Positions 17,858 to 27,660 of a stretch of DNA of 64,000 bases are shown here, piece by piece (the stretch's first letter is position 1; every line of letters starts with the position of its first letter). This DNA comes from Embleya sp049739465 (lineage in GTDB: Bacteria > Actinomycetota > Actinomycetes > Streptomycetales > Streptomycetaceae), in NCBI RefSeq assembly GCF_049739465.1, contig NZ_JBMHHY010000019.1, positions 124,001 to 188,000 of the forward strand, in the 5' to 3' direction. The notes under the pieces are model-generated. The model worked only from the letters and a program-made list of their open reading frames with translations, ran no database searches and was not told where the DNA came from. The translations under genes were made by a program, and so were the position numbers.

Positions 17858-18406
17858 TCAGACCTCGGGAAGGGATGGATCGGGCGCCCAAGGGTTCGGT
17901 GCGGTGACGGCCCAGCGTTCGTGGTCCCGCCAGCCCCCGTCGATGTAGAGGTAGGCGGGCGAAAGCCCTTCGTGCCGGAAGCCCAGCCGCCGGACCAGGG
18001 CCAGGGATGCCGTGTTCTCCGGCTGAATGTTGGCCTCCAGCCGGTGGAGCCGCAGGTCGGTGAAGGCGTGCCGCAGGGTGACGGCGAGCCCTTCGGTCAT
18101 GTACCCGTGCCCTGCGGATGGGGCGAAGGCCGCATACCCGAGGGACGCGCCCTGGTAGCGGCCCCGGATGATCGAGTTGATGTTGACCGTGCCGGCGGCC
18201 GCGCCGGTCTCCCGGACGCGGACCAGAAAGCCCAGGTTGCCGCCGTCGTCGAAGCGGTGCATCCAGGCCTGGAACTCCTCCGCGGTCGTGGGCAGTTGCA
18301 TCCACGGCAGGTGCAGTTCGGAGCTGGCCTGCACGAGCGTGCAGAACTCGTCCTGGTCGGAGCGGGTGAGCGGGTGTAGTTCGACCCGTGACGGCATATT
18401 GATCAT
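17858..18406 (-). CDS. GNAT N-acetyltransferase, RimJ/RimL type
   Basis: A 182-residue acetyl-CoA-dependent N-acetyltransferase. It has the RimJ/RimL layout: an N-terminal beta strand (RVELHPLTRSDQDEF), a central SLGYAAFAPSAGHGYMTEGL with the acetyl-CoA pyrophosphate-binding turn, then LRLHRLEANIQPENTASLALVRRLGFRHEG, the characteristic last helix and strand. Substrates in this subgroup include ribosomal protein N-termini and small amines or antibiotics. It is a single gene divergent from the UvrD-like helicase. Confidence 0.9.
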   Translation of the reverse strand: MINMPSRVELHPLTRSDQDEFCTLVQASSELHLPWMQLPTTAEEFQAWMHRFDDGGNLGFLVRVRETGAAAGTVNINSIIRGRYQGASLGYAAFAPSAGHGYMTEGLAVTLRHAFTDLRLHRLEANIQPENTASLALVRRLGFRHEGLSPAYLYIDGGWRDHERWAVTAPNPWAPDPSLPEV

Positions 18407-18700
18407 GGACCAACGTTAGGGGCTGCGAGCAGTGGACCGCCGAGTGGCCCACCTGCGGGACGATCTCGGCGTACGTCGTGTGCCGCCGTCGACAACGCGA
18501 CGAAACCCGGGCGCGGATCGTGACCGCTCCACAGGCCCGGGCCGCCACCGAGGGCCCGACCACCCGCGATATTCCGGTCGACTCGCCCATCTCCCGTATC
18601 CGGGCTCCCGAACGTCCGAAATCGCGGACACCACCGGCGCCCGTGTGTAACCGTGTCGGCGCGCTGTGAAGGCGCACCCGCCCCGTAGAGGAGTGTGTCC

Positions 18701-20275
18701 ATGCCCGCACCCACCGCCGAACAGGTCGCCGCCGTCGAGGCGTTCCGCACCGGAAACGACCTCGTCCTCCAGGCCGGGGCCGGAACGGGGAAGACGACCA
18801 CGCTGTCGATGCTCGCCGCCGGCGACAACCGGCCGGGCAAGTACCTGGCGTTCAACCGCTCGATCGCCCAGGCCGCCAAACGTGTCTTCCCCCGGCAGGT
18901 CGACTGCCGCACCGCCCACTCCCTCGCGTTCAAGGGCGTCGGCGACAGGTACGCGCATCGCCTCAACAACAGCGCGCGCGTGCCGAGTTGGAAGACCGGG
19001 GCCGCGCTGGGCATCACGATGACGGTGAACCTGGGCACCCGCAAGGTCACCAACAAGGCCCTCTCCTACACCGCCCTGCAAACCGTCACCCGGTTCTGCC
19101 AGTCCGACGCCGACGAGATCGGCCGCCGGCACGTGCCGTTCCTGCGCGGCCTGGACCCGGACCTGCACACGAGCCTGATCGACCTCGTCCTGCCCTTCGC
19201 CCACAGGGCCTGGGCCGATATCCAGGACCCGGACGCGAGCCTGGTGCGCTTCACCCACGACCACTACCTCAAGATCTGGGCGCTGACCCGCCCCCACATC
19301 TCCGGCGGCTTCCTTCTCCTCGACGAGGCCCAGGACACCAACCCCGTCGTCGACCGGGTCTTCCTCGACCAGGCCGACCACGCGCAACTCGTCATGGTCG
19401 GCGACTCCGCCCAGGCCATCTACGGCTGGCGCGGCGCCCGCGACGTGATGAGCGACTTCGCCGCCACCCAACTCGGCCTGTCCCGCTCGTTCCGCTTCGG
19501 CCCCCGCCTGGCCGCCGAGGCGAACCGATGGCTGGCCATCGCCGACGCCCCGATCCGGCTCACCGGCACCGAGGCCCTCAACACCGAACTGGGCCCCGTC
19601 GAGCACCCCGACGCGATCCTGTGCCGCACCAACGCGGGTGCCATGGTCGAGGTCATGCGCCTGATCGAGGAGGGGAAGAGCGTCGGCCTGGTCGGTGGGG
19701 GGAGGCCGCTGCGGGCCCTGGCCGAGGCCGCCCGCGACCTCAAGGCGGGCCGCCGTACCTCGCACCACGAACTGTTCCTGTTCCAGTCCTGGGGCGAGGT
19801 CCAGGAGTACGCCGAGGACGACCCGCAGGGCCACGACCTCCTGCCCTTCGTCGAACTCATCGACGACAAGGGGCCCGAGGCGGTGACAACCGCGGTCGAC
19901 CGGCTCACCGACGAGCAGTGCGCCGAGATCGTCGTCTCCACCGCGCACAAGTCCAAGGGCCGCGAATGGAACACCGTCCGCATCTCCGAGGACTTCGCCG
20001 AATGCGAACCCGAGGACGTCGAGGAGGACGACGGCCGGATCTACGCCGGCGAGATCCTCGACACCGAGGCCCGGCTCGCCTACGTCGCCGTCACCCGCGC
20101 GCAACACCGCCTCGACATCGGCGGCCTGGCCTGGATCGACCGACACCCCGACGGCAACAGCAACCAGTCGGCCCCGCCCCCGGCCGATCCGTCCGGCACT
20201 TCGGGCTGGGACACCCTCGGGCCGAGCCCCGTCCAACCGAGCGTCGGGTGGTCGGCGACAGCATGGGAATCGTAA
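18701..20275 (+). CDS. UvrD/Rep-like superfamily 1 helicase
   Basis: A 524-residue ATP-dependent helicase, shorter than full UvrD (about 700). Walker A is LQAGAGTGKTTTL near residues 25-37. The Walker B/motif II is LLLDEAQDTNPV. Motif III is VMVGDSAQAIYGWRGA, and the last motifs are VSTAHKSKGREWN and RLAYVAVTRAQHRL. The 2B-type insert is small, so it may be a DNA repair accessory or a stand-alone UvrD_C_2 protein. ATG 18701 is 7 nt after GAGGAG; a GTG two codons earlier is less well placed. A Pro/Ser-rich tail follows the helicase core. Confidence 0.9.
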   Translation: MPAPTAEQVAAVEAFRTGNDLVLQAGAGTGKTTTLSMLAAGDNRPGKYLAFNRSIAQAAKRVFPRQVDCRTAHSLAFKGVGDRYAHRLNNSARVPSWKTGAALGITMTVNLGTRKVTNKALSYTALQTVTRFCQSDADEIGRRHVPFLRGLDPDLHTSLIDLVLPFAHRAWADIQDPDASLVRFTHDHYLKIWALTRPHISGGFLLLDEAQDTNPVVDRVFLDQADHAQLVMVGDSAQAIYGWRGARDVMSDFAATQLGLSRSFRFGPRLAAEANRWLAIADAPIRLTGTEALNTELGPVEHPDAILCRTNAGAMVEVMRLIEEGKSVGLVGGGRPLRALAEAARDLKAGRRTSHHELFLFQSWGEVQEYAEDDPQGHDLLPFVELIDDKGPEAVTTAVDRLTDEQCAEIVVSTAHKSKGREWNTVRISEDFAECEPEDVEEDDGRIYAGEILDTEARLAYVAVTRAQHRLDIGGLAWIDRHPDGNSNQSAPPPADPSGTSGWDTLGPSPVQPSVGWSATAWES

Positions 20276-20324
20276 ACCGTGCCCCCACCGATACAACCCG
20301 GCCGGGCCGAATCTCGGTGTTTCC

Positions 20325-20368
20325 AATGTCGTTCGCTCCACGCGACGAAATGTCGTTCGCTCCACGCG
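20325..20368. repeat. 20-bp direct repeat, 24-bp period
   Basis: Two perfect copies of a 20-bp word beginning AATGTCGTTCGCTCC (20325-20344 and 20349-20368) lie between the helicase stop and the small secreted gene stop. Confidence 0.8.
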
Positions 20369-20479
20369 GCGAGGGGACGGATGTCTCCGCCCCCTCGCCT
20401 CCGATGCACGCTTCAGCCGTCCCCCGCATTCATGACGGCCGACGCGTCGGGTGTCGAGCGAGTCGACGTGTGTCGACCT

Positions 20480-20794
20480 TTAGCAGACGTAATCCTTGTA
20501 GCCCGCAGGGTGCGGCCCGCTGTAGTTGTAGAAAGTGATCTCGTACTGCCCGTAGCCCTTGCTGTTGGGCGCCGTGTAGATGTTGTAGCGGACCTGCCGG
20601 TAGTAGCCGCCGGGAACGTCGTTGACGTCCACGGACGGGCAGCCCTCCCCGCTGAGATCCCGGGGCCCGTAGTTGGCCGCGGCGACCTTGGCGGAACCGG
20701 AATTGTCGACGGCCGAGGCCGTTCCGGCGTTCATGCCGAGGAGCAGTGCCCCTCCGACGACAGCGGTGGCCGCGACGTGCGCGAGTTTACGCAT
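20480..20794 (-). CDS. small secreted protein of unknown function
   Basis: A 104-residue protein with a textbook signal peptide (MRKLAHVAATAVVGGALLLGM, cut near ASA-VD). The mature part is about 75 residues, with many Tyr/Gly/Asn and two Cys (GEGCPSV and the terminal YVC), so one disulfide is possible. The start is supported by AAAGGAAAA about 10 nt upstream. A DasR-like dre palindrome lies 110 bp upstream (20905-20916), which would tie it to N-acetylglucosamine/chitin signalling. No catalytic motif is seen. Confidence 0.8.
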   Translation of the reverse strand: MRKLAHVAATAVVGGALLLGMNAGTASAVDNSGSAKVAAANYGPRDLSGEGCPSVDVNDVPGGYYRQVRYNIYTAPNSKGYGQYEITFYNYSGPHPAGYKDYVC

Positions 20795-21210
20795 TCGTCT
20801 GTTTTCCTTTCGATTTCAGGCGTGACAAGACATTCGTGATCGACACTTTGCTGGCTCTGCGTCGATCGGAATCGATCATCCTGCGCCCTTCCTCGGACAG
20901 TCAATGGTCTGGACCAAATTCGATCACGTCAAATGTCGTGGCATCGAAATGCGCCACTCATGGGCGATTTCGAGACTCGACGCCGTCGTCTTTCCGGCAA
21001 TGCGTGGCTCAAAATCGCCGTCCACCACGAGTCGCCGGACATACGTCCGGTCAGTCCGCATCGGGCCGGATGCGGAGTGCTGTCGGCCGCCCGGACGTTC
21101 AGTTGCGGCGGCATGGCTGGGGGTGGTTCCCGGGCAGCCGCCCTCGATCGGTCGTGCCGAAGTACGGCTACGAGCGCCGCCCCCGGGACCGACGCCCGGA
21201 TCGGCGTCGG
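20795..21210. other. intergenic region, relatively AT-rich
   Basis: About 416 bp between the small secreted gene start and the aminotransferase stop. The left half (20800-20960) is noticeably richer in A+T than the surroundings and holds a probable promoter plus the dre-like site. The right half is GC-rich with no gene seen. Confidence 0.4.
20905..20916. promoter_or_regulatory. dre-like site (DasR operator candidate)
   Basis: TGGTCTGGACCA matches the Streptomyces DasR-responsive core TGGTCTAGACCA at 11 of 12 positions, with perfect TGGTC/GACCA arms. It lies 110 bp upstream of the small secreted gene, in the upstream region expected for a regulatory site. Confidence 0.5.
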
Positions 21211-22398
21211 TCAGCGGTGGCGTGACGAGGACTCCCGGTACGACTGCGCCAGGGCCTGGATCAGGTCGCGGAGGACTTGCTCGTCCGAGCCGATGGTGAG
21301 TCGGACATGTGTGTCGGGGGCGTGCAGATCGGCGCCGCGGATGGTCGGAATGCCGTTTCGCCAGAGCGCGTGGTCGATCTCGGCGGGCGTGTCGCCGAGG
21401 GGGGAACAGTCCACGAGCAGGAAGGCGCCGGCCGCGGGACGCGCGGGTTCGGCGAGGCCGATCTCGGCTATGCCGTCGCAGACCAGGTCGCGCTTCGCCT
21501 GGTAGGTGGACAGTGCCCGGTCGAGCCAGTCCCGAGGCCCGGTGAGAGCGGCGGTCGCGGCCCGCTGGGGCACCACTCCGCAGCACACCGCCTCCCATTG
21601 GAAGCGGCGCTCGATCGCTTCGATGATCGACGGCGGGGCCAGCACGTAGCCGACGCGCCAGCTCGCGAGGGCGTAGTACTTGCTGAGGCTGGTGACGGTG
21701 ACCAGGTGCGGCCAACGCTCGGAAAAGGCTTCCACCGGCTGGTACTTGTTGCCGTCGAAGGTGAAGTGTTGCCACGAGTCGTCCGAGATGACGAGCAGTC
21801 CGTGGCGGGCCGCGAAGTCGGCCACCGCCGCGATTGTCGCGGCGTCGGGCAGGTAGCCCGTGGGGTTGTTCGGATTGCACACGAGCACGGCGCGGCTGCG
21901 GGAGGTGACGGCCGCTTCGAGGTCGTCGATGTCCAGCGCCCATCCGTCCCTTTCCCGGGACGGGACGTAGGTCGGCTTCGCACCGGCCTCGCGGATGGCT
22001 CCGTCGAAGAAGAACGTCGGGGTCGGCACGATCACCTCGTCGCCCGGCGCAAGTACCGTGCGCAGCACCAGGGACAGGCCCTGCATCGCGCCGTGGGTGA
22101 TCAGCAGGCGACGCTCGGGATCGATGCGTAGGCCGTGTTCGCGTTCGAGTTCGGCGGCGATCGCGGCCCGCAGTTCGGCGAGGCCGCGGCTGTCGCGCGG
22201 GTCCGGCTCGTCCATCGCCCGCACGACCGCTTGCCTGACGTGTTCCGGCATGGGCAGGACCGGGGCTCCCACGAGCGGAAGGACCCGCACGCCCTCACGT
22301 GCGGCCCGCGCCGCGCGGGCGCGCATGCTCATCGCGCCCATCGTCGGGAGGTCGGTTGCGGACGGCAGATTCCAGGAATCCGAGGTGAACTGCGGCAT
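21211..22398 (-). CDS. class I/II PLP-dependent aminotransferase
   Basis: A 395-residue fold-type I aminotransferase. Visible landmarks are THGAMQGLSLVLR (phosphate and ring contacts), VCNPNNPTGYLP (substrate/PLP Asn), ISDDSWQHFTF (Asp contacting the pyridine N), TSLSKYYALASWRVGY with the Schiff-base Lys near 239, and a C-terminal Arg in HVRLTIGSDEQ. The amino donor cannot be predicted; related proteins act on aromatic or branched amino acids. It is divergent from a GntR/FCD regulator with about 110 bp between them, so it is the most likely direct target of that regulator. Confidence 0.9.
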   Translation of the reverse strand: MPQFTSDSWNLPSATDLPTMGAMSMRARAARAAREGVRVLPLVGAPVLPMPEHVRQAVVRAMDEPDPRDSRGLAELRAAIAAELEREHGLRIDPERRLLITHGAMQGLSLVLRTVLAPGDEVIVPTPTFFFDGAIREAGAKPTYVPSRERDGWALDIDDLEAAVTSRSRAVLVCNPNNPTGYLPDAATIAAVADFAARHGLLVISDDSWQHFTFDGNKYQPVEAFSERWPHLVTVTSLSKYYALASWRVGYVLAPPSIIEAIERRFQWEAVCCGVVPQRAATAALTGPRDWLDRALSTYQAKRDLVCDGIAEIGLAEPARPAAGAFLLVDCSPLGDTPAEIDHALWRNGIPTIRGADLHAPDTHVRLTIGSDEQVLRDLIQALAQSYRESSSRHR

Positions 22399-22508
22399 TT
22401 GATCGGCTCATTTCGTGTTGGGATACCAGATTCTTTAATCCATATTTCAGAAATCCTGCACGAGGGCGCTCTGCCGTATCAACTCTGCGCAGGTGGTACG
22501 CTGAAAAA

Positions 22509-23282
22509 GTGCATAAAGATAATTCGGTGATCATGGGAATGCCTCATATCCCCGCACTGCTGTTGGTCGGCACGGAAGAGGCCGGCCTCGACCGCACCAA
22601 CCAGGCATACCGGGCGATCAGACGCCAGCTCATCGACCTGACGTTGTCGCCCGGCAGCAGCTTCACCGAAACGTCGCTGGCCCGGCAGTGGGACATCAGC
22701 AAGACGCCGGTCCGCGAGGCACTTGCCCGGTTGCGACGCGACGGGCTCGTGGTGGCGCTGCCCCGCGCGGGCTACGTGGTCAGCCCGATCACGCTCCAGG
22801 ACACCGACGACCTCTGCGGATTGCGCACGCTGCTGTCCGGCGAGGCCGCCGCCGCGGCGGCGCGCCGCGGCGTCGACGCGCCCGCGCTCGACCGGCTCGA
22901 AGTGTTGTCCCAGGCCCACTTCGCGCTCGCGGCGGGTGAGGTGGGCCAGGAGGACGCCCTGCGCGCCGCCATCGAGTTCGAGGCCGTGATCGCCAACTCC
23001 GGCGGCAACAACCGTCTCGCCAAGGCGATCGTCGACGTACTCGACGAACTGGAGCGGGTCTTGCGGATGGCCGCGTTGATCGCCCCGAACGTCGCGAGCC
23101 CGCCCGGAGAGCTGGCGGCCATTTTCGACGGGCTGCGCGCGCGGGATGTGAACGCCACCCACGAGGCGATGCGCAACCGGTGCGAGCGGGTACATCGTGA
23201 CGTGCTCCAAGTCCTCGCCAGGAGCGCCTCGATCAGCAGGGCGCCCATCGCGATGCCGGCGTCGCCGCTTCCGCCGGCCTAG
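22509..23282 (+). CDS. GntR family regulator with FCD ligand domain
   Basis: A 257-residue dimeric repressor or activator. The wHTH occupies residues 30-90 (AYRAIRRQLIDLTLSPGSSF, then TSLARQWDISKTPVREALARLRRDGLV, then the wing). The all-helical FCD effector domain follows (LCGLRTLLSGEAAAAAA onward), which in this family binds small carboxylates through a metal. Start GTG 22509 is preceded by an AT-rich promoter-like segment. It is divergent from the aminotransferase and tail-to-tail with the seven-gene catabolic operon ending at 23400, so either could be its target. Confidence 0.9.
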   Translation: MHKDNSVIMGMPHIPALLLVGTEEAGLDRTNQAYRAIRRQLIDLTLSPGSSFTETSLARQWDISKTPVREALARLRRDGLVVALPRAGYVVSPITLQDTDDLCGLRTLLSGEAAAAAARRGVDAPALDRLEVLSQAHFALAAGEVGQEDALRAAIEFEAVIANSGGNNRLAKAIVDVLDELERVLRMAALIAPNVASPPGELAAIFDGLRARDVNATHEAMRNRCERVHRDVLQVLARSASISRAPIAMPASPLPPA

Positions 23283-23399
23283 TGCCGCGCCCGGCGGGGC
23301 ACCAGTACCGGTCCGGGGGATCCCGGCGCAGCAGCCGAAGATCCCCCGGAGCGGACCGGACCGGACCGGAGCCGGCCGGCAGTCGGCCCGCCGCAGCGG

Positions 23400-24950
23400 T
23401 CACACCGCGGTCGGGAAGTGCAGGTCGGTGCCGTGCGCCGAGCCGTCGTCGGTCTCCTCGGGCCAGCGGCTGGTGACGGCCTTCGCGCGCGTGTAGAACG
23501 CGACACCCTCGGGACCGTGCATGTGATGGGCGCCGAACAACGACTGCTTCCAGCCACCGAACGAGTGGAATGCCATGGGCACCGGAATCGGGACGTTCAC
23601 GCCGATCATGCCGACCTGCACCGAGCGGTGGAAGACGCGCGCCGTCCGGCCGCTGGAGGTGAAGATCGCCGTGCCATTGGCCCAGTTGTTGGCGTTGACG
23701 AGATCGATCGCCTCCTGGAGCGACCCGACGCGGACGACGACGAGCACCGGGCCGAAGATCTCGTCGCGGTAGACATCCATCTCGGGCGTGACCCGGTCGA
23801 ACAGCGTGGGGCCGACGAAGAAACCATCACCGGGGACGTCGAGTTCGCGCCCGTCGAGCACGAGTTCGGCGCCCGCGTCGAGGCCGGCAGCGATCGAGTC
23901 GCTGATCCGTTCGAGCGCCTCCCGCGACACGACCGGGCCCATCTCGGACCCGACCTCGAGGCCCGGCCCGACCTTGATCGCCCGAGCCTTCGCACGCACG
24001 CGCTCGACGAGTGGCTCGGCCACGTCGCCGACCGCGACCGCGACCGATATCGCCATACAGCGCTGCCCCGCCGAGCCGTACGCGCCCGCCACCAACTGGT
24101 CGGCGGCGAGGTCGAGATCGGCGTCGGGCAACACCACGGCGTGGTTCTTGGCGCCGCCGAGCGCCTGCACACGCTTGCCGCTCGCCGCCGCGCGCTCGTG
24201 TACGTACCGCGCGATCGGTGTCGAGCCGACGAACGACACCGCGGCGATGTCCGGGTGGTCGAGGATCGCCTCGACCGCCGTCTTGTCGCCGTGGACGACG
24301 TTGAACACGCCGTCGGGCAGGCCGGCTTCGGCATAGAGCTCGGCGACGAGGTTGGACACCGACGGGTCACGCTCGGAGGGCTTGAGCACGAACGTGTTGC
24401 CGGTCGCGATCGCGATCGGGTGCATCCACATCGGGACCATCGCGGGGAAGTTGAACGGCGTGATCCCGGCGCAGACGCCGAGCGGCTGCCGGAAGGTGAA
24501 GAGGTCGACATCGGCGGAGACCTGGTCGGAGTACTCACCCTTGAGCAGATGCGGGATTCCGCAGGCGAAATCGATCACCTCCAGACCGCGAACGACCTCG
24601 CCCTTGGCGTCCTCGAAGACTTTGCCGTGCTCGGCCGAGACGATGCGCGCGAGGTCGTCGGCGTGCTTGTCGACGAGGTCGCGGAAGGCGAACATCAACC
24701 GCGACCGGCGGATGACGGACGTGTCGCTCCAGTCCGCCAGGGCGGCCCGCGCCGCCTGCACCGCGGCGTCGACGTCGGCGGCCTCGGCCAGCACCACGTC
24801 GGCCTGGCGCTCGCCGGTCGCGGGGTTCCACACCGGAGCCATGCGGCTCGACGCGCCGTCGGTCTCGCGGCCGCCGATTCGGTGCCGGATCGTCCTGACT
24901 GTCCCGGTCCCGGTCCCGGTCCTTGTCCCTGTCCCTGTGCCTGTGCTCAC
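23400..24950 (-). CDS. mmsA: CoA-acylating methylmalonate/malonate-semialdehyde dehydrogenase
   Basis: Oxidises malonate or methylmalonate semialdehyde with NAD and CoA, losing CO2 to give acetyl- or propionyl-CoA. The 516-residue ALDH-fold protein has the MmsA signatures: ITPFNFPAMVPMWMHPIAIA, ALGGAKNHAVVLPDAD (Asn where hydrolytic ALDHs have the general-base Glu, as expected for a CoA-acylating enzyme) and YGSAGQRCMAISV with the catalytic Cys near 298. The first 17 residues are a Thr/Gly repeat encoded by eight 6-bp units (24901-24948), absent from typical family members, whose N-terminus would begin near RTIRHRIGG. Last gene of the leftward operon, 142 bp beyond the SDR. Confidence 0.93.
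   Translation of the reverse strand: MSTGTGTGTRTGTGTGTVRTIRHRIGGRETDGASSRMAPVWNPATGERQADVVLAEAADVDAAVQAARAALADWSDTSVIRRSRLMFAFRDLVDKHADDLARIVSAEHGKVFEDAKGEVVRGLEVIDFACGIPHLLKGEYSDQVSADVDLFTFRQPLGVCAGITPFNFPAMVPMWMHPIAIATGNTFVLKPSERDPSVSNLVAELYAEAGLPDGVFNVVHGDKTAVEAILDHPDIAAVSFVGSTPIARYVHERAAASGKRVQALGGAKNHAVVLPDADLDLAADQLVAGAYGSAGQRCMAISVAVAVGDVAEPLVERVRAKARAIKVGPGLEVGSEMGPVVSREALERISDSIAAGLDAGAELVLDGRELDVPGDGFFVGPTLFDRVTPEMDVYRDEIFGPVLVVVRVGSLQEAIDLVNANNWANGTAIFTSSGRTARVFHRSVQVGMIGVNVPIPVPMAFHSFGGWKQSLFGAHHMHGPEGVAFYTRAKAVTSRWPEETDDGSAHGTDLHFPTAV
24901..24948. repeat. 6-bp microsatellite coding the MmsA N-terminus
   Basis: Eight tandem 6-bp units (GTCCCG/GTCCCT with drift) read on the other strand as Thr-Gly repeats directly after the start codon of mmsA. 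The length is a multiple of three, so copy-number change keeps the frame. Confidence 0.85.
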
Positions 24951-25010
24951 GGACTGCTCGCTTTCTTGTGGCCGTACCGCGTTGGCCGGCCGTGCCTCGT
25001 ATGCCCGATG

Positions 25011-25082
25011 TCGCTTGTTCCGCTTGCGCTACTTGCGCTGCTTATGTCACTTGTGTCGCTTGTCTCGCTTACGTCGCGTACG
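25011..25082. repeat. 9-bp minisatellite, 8 imperfect copies
   Basis: Eight 9-bp units of consensus TCGCTTGNG fill the space between the SDR stop (25093) and mmsA. Together with the 6-bp repeat it makes up most of the mmsA leader. Confidence 0.85.
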
Positions 25083-25092
25083 TGTTGCCAGG

Positions 25093-25883
25093 TCAGACGA
25101 TCAAGTCGCCACCGTTGATGTCGACGGCCGCGCCGGTGATGTACGCCGCCCGGTCGGAGGCGAGGAAGGCGACCAACTCGGCGACTTCCCAGGGCTGTCC
25201 GACGCGGGGCACCGGGAACGACCGGGTCACCTGGTCGAGTGACCCTTCGGGCAGCAGGCCGCGGGCCATCGGGGTGTCGATCAGCCCCGGGCAGACGGCG
25301 TTCACCGTTACCCCGTCGGGTCCATATGCCTTGGCCAGATGCCGGGTGAGCCCCAGGACGCCGTGTTTCGCCGTCGTGTAGTGCGCGCCGGCGGCGGTGC
25401 TGATGGTCTTGCCGGCGGTGGAGGAGAAGTTGACGATCCTCCCCCAGCCGCCGGCGCGCATCGCGGGAAGCGCTTGTTGGCAACACAGGAACGTCCCGTG
25501 CACGTTGACCGCGAGCACCCGATTCCACTCGGCCTCGGCGATGTCCTCGAACGCGGTCGGCGGCGCGATGCCCGCGGCGTTGACCAGGATGTCGAGTCGC
25601 GCCTGCTCCTTCGTCAACGAGGCGAACGTGTGCCGAACCCGGTCGCCGTCGGTGACGTCCACCGCGACCGACCGCACCCGGTCGACCGGGACGGCCAGCA
25701 TCGACGCCAACTCCTCGCGCCCCGGCGCGGTGCGATCGAACACCGCGACCGTCGCCCCGCGACGGGCCAGGGCGTGCGCGGTGGCCAGCCCCATCCCGCT
25801 CGCGCCGCCGGTCACCACCGCGACCCGGCCTTCGAGTTCGCGGCTGTCGGCGCTGGTGGGGGCGTGCAGCCCCGCGCCGGCGG

Positions 25884-25887
<4 letters not shown>
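25093..25887 (-). CDS. short-chain dehydrogenase/reductase (SDR)
   Basis: A 264-residue NAD(P)-dependent classical SDR. The cofactor motif is VAVVTGGASGMGLATAHAL (TGxxxGxG), followed by AVFDRTAPG with Asp suggesting NAD preference. The structural motif is LVNAAGIAPP, then VNFSSTAGK with the catalytic Ser, and HYTTAKHGVLGL with Tyr near 168 and Lys near 172. It resembles 3-hydroxybutyrate or 3-oxoacyl dehydrogenases in length and tail (ITGAAVDINGGDLIV). Its start overlaps the Kbl-like gene by ATGA, so the two are translationally coupled. In the operon it may oxidise a beta-hydroxy intermediate feeding the Kbl-like cleavage. Confidence 0.92.
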
Positions 25888-27068
<1,181 letters not shown>

Positions 27069-27093
27069 GCTTCCCGTCCCATTCCTTACGTCG

Positions 27094-27660
27094 TCAAGAA
27101 GAGCACTCGGCCGGTTCCGGATGCCAGGCGGCGCAGGACACGACCTCGAAGCCGCGGCTGGGGAAGACGGTGTCCATGAAGAAGTCGTGCATGCGCTGGT
27201 CGCCGTCGGCGCAGCCGTCGCGCAGCACGGTCACCCGGTAGCCGCGATCGGCCGCGTCGTAGGCCGTGGCGGCGACCATGGCGCTGGTGGCCACTCCGGC
27301 GATCGCGAGGGTGTCGACGCCGCGGGCCCGCAGCACGAGGTCGAGGTCGGTGCCGGCGAAGGCACCGGCGCGGCGCTTGCGCACCACGACGTCCTGGTCG
27401 GCGATCGGCAGATCGATCTCGGGTCCGGTGCTGCCCTCGTGGAATGCGTCCCCGGCTTGGTGGAAGGAGCGCAGCAGTGTGTTGCCCGGCGGAAGGTCGG
27501 CCCCGTTGCCGCGGAACGCGAAGTGCACGAACACGACGAGGGCTCCGGCAGCCCTGGCCCGCGGCGCGAGTTCGGTGAGCTGCGGCAGGACCTGCCTGGC
27601 GAATGGATACCTGCTGGTGATGCCTTGCTGGACATCGCCGATGAGCAATGCGGTGGTCAC
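27094..27660 (-). CDS. isochorismatase-fold hydrolase lacking the catalytic Cys
   Basis: A 188-residue protein of the isochorismatase/cysteine hydrolase fold, closest in layout to N-carbamoylsarcosine amidases. The catalytic Asp (ALLIGDVQQG) and Lys (VVRKRRAGAFAGTDL) are present, but the nucleophile position in GVATSAMVAATA is Met; canonical members have GxxTxxCV. True isochorismatases also lack this Cys (they have Gly), so the protein may be a non-amidase hydrolase, a changed activity or inactive. The GTG start overlaps the transporter stop by GTGA. Directly downstream of a hydantoinase pair, an amidase for the ring-opened product would have been expected. Confidence 0.85.
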   Translation of the reverse strand: MTTALLIGDVQQGITSRYPFARQVLPQLTELAPRARAAGALVVFVHFAFRGNGADLPPGNTLLRSFHQAGDAFHEGSTGPEIDLPIADQDVVVRKRRAGAFAGTDLDLVLRARGVDTLAIAGVATSAMVAATAYDAADRGYRVTVLRDGCADGDQRMHDFFMDTVFPSRGFEVVSCAAWHPEPAECSS

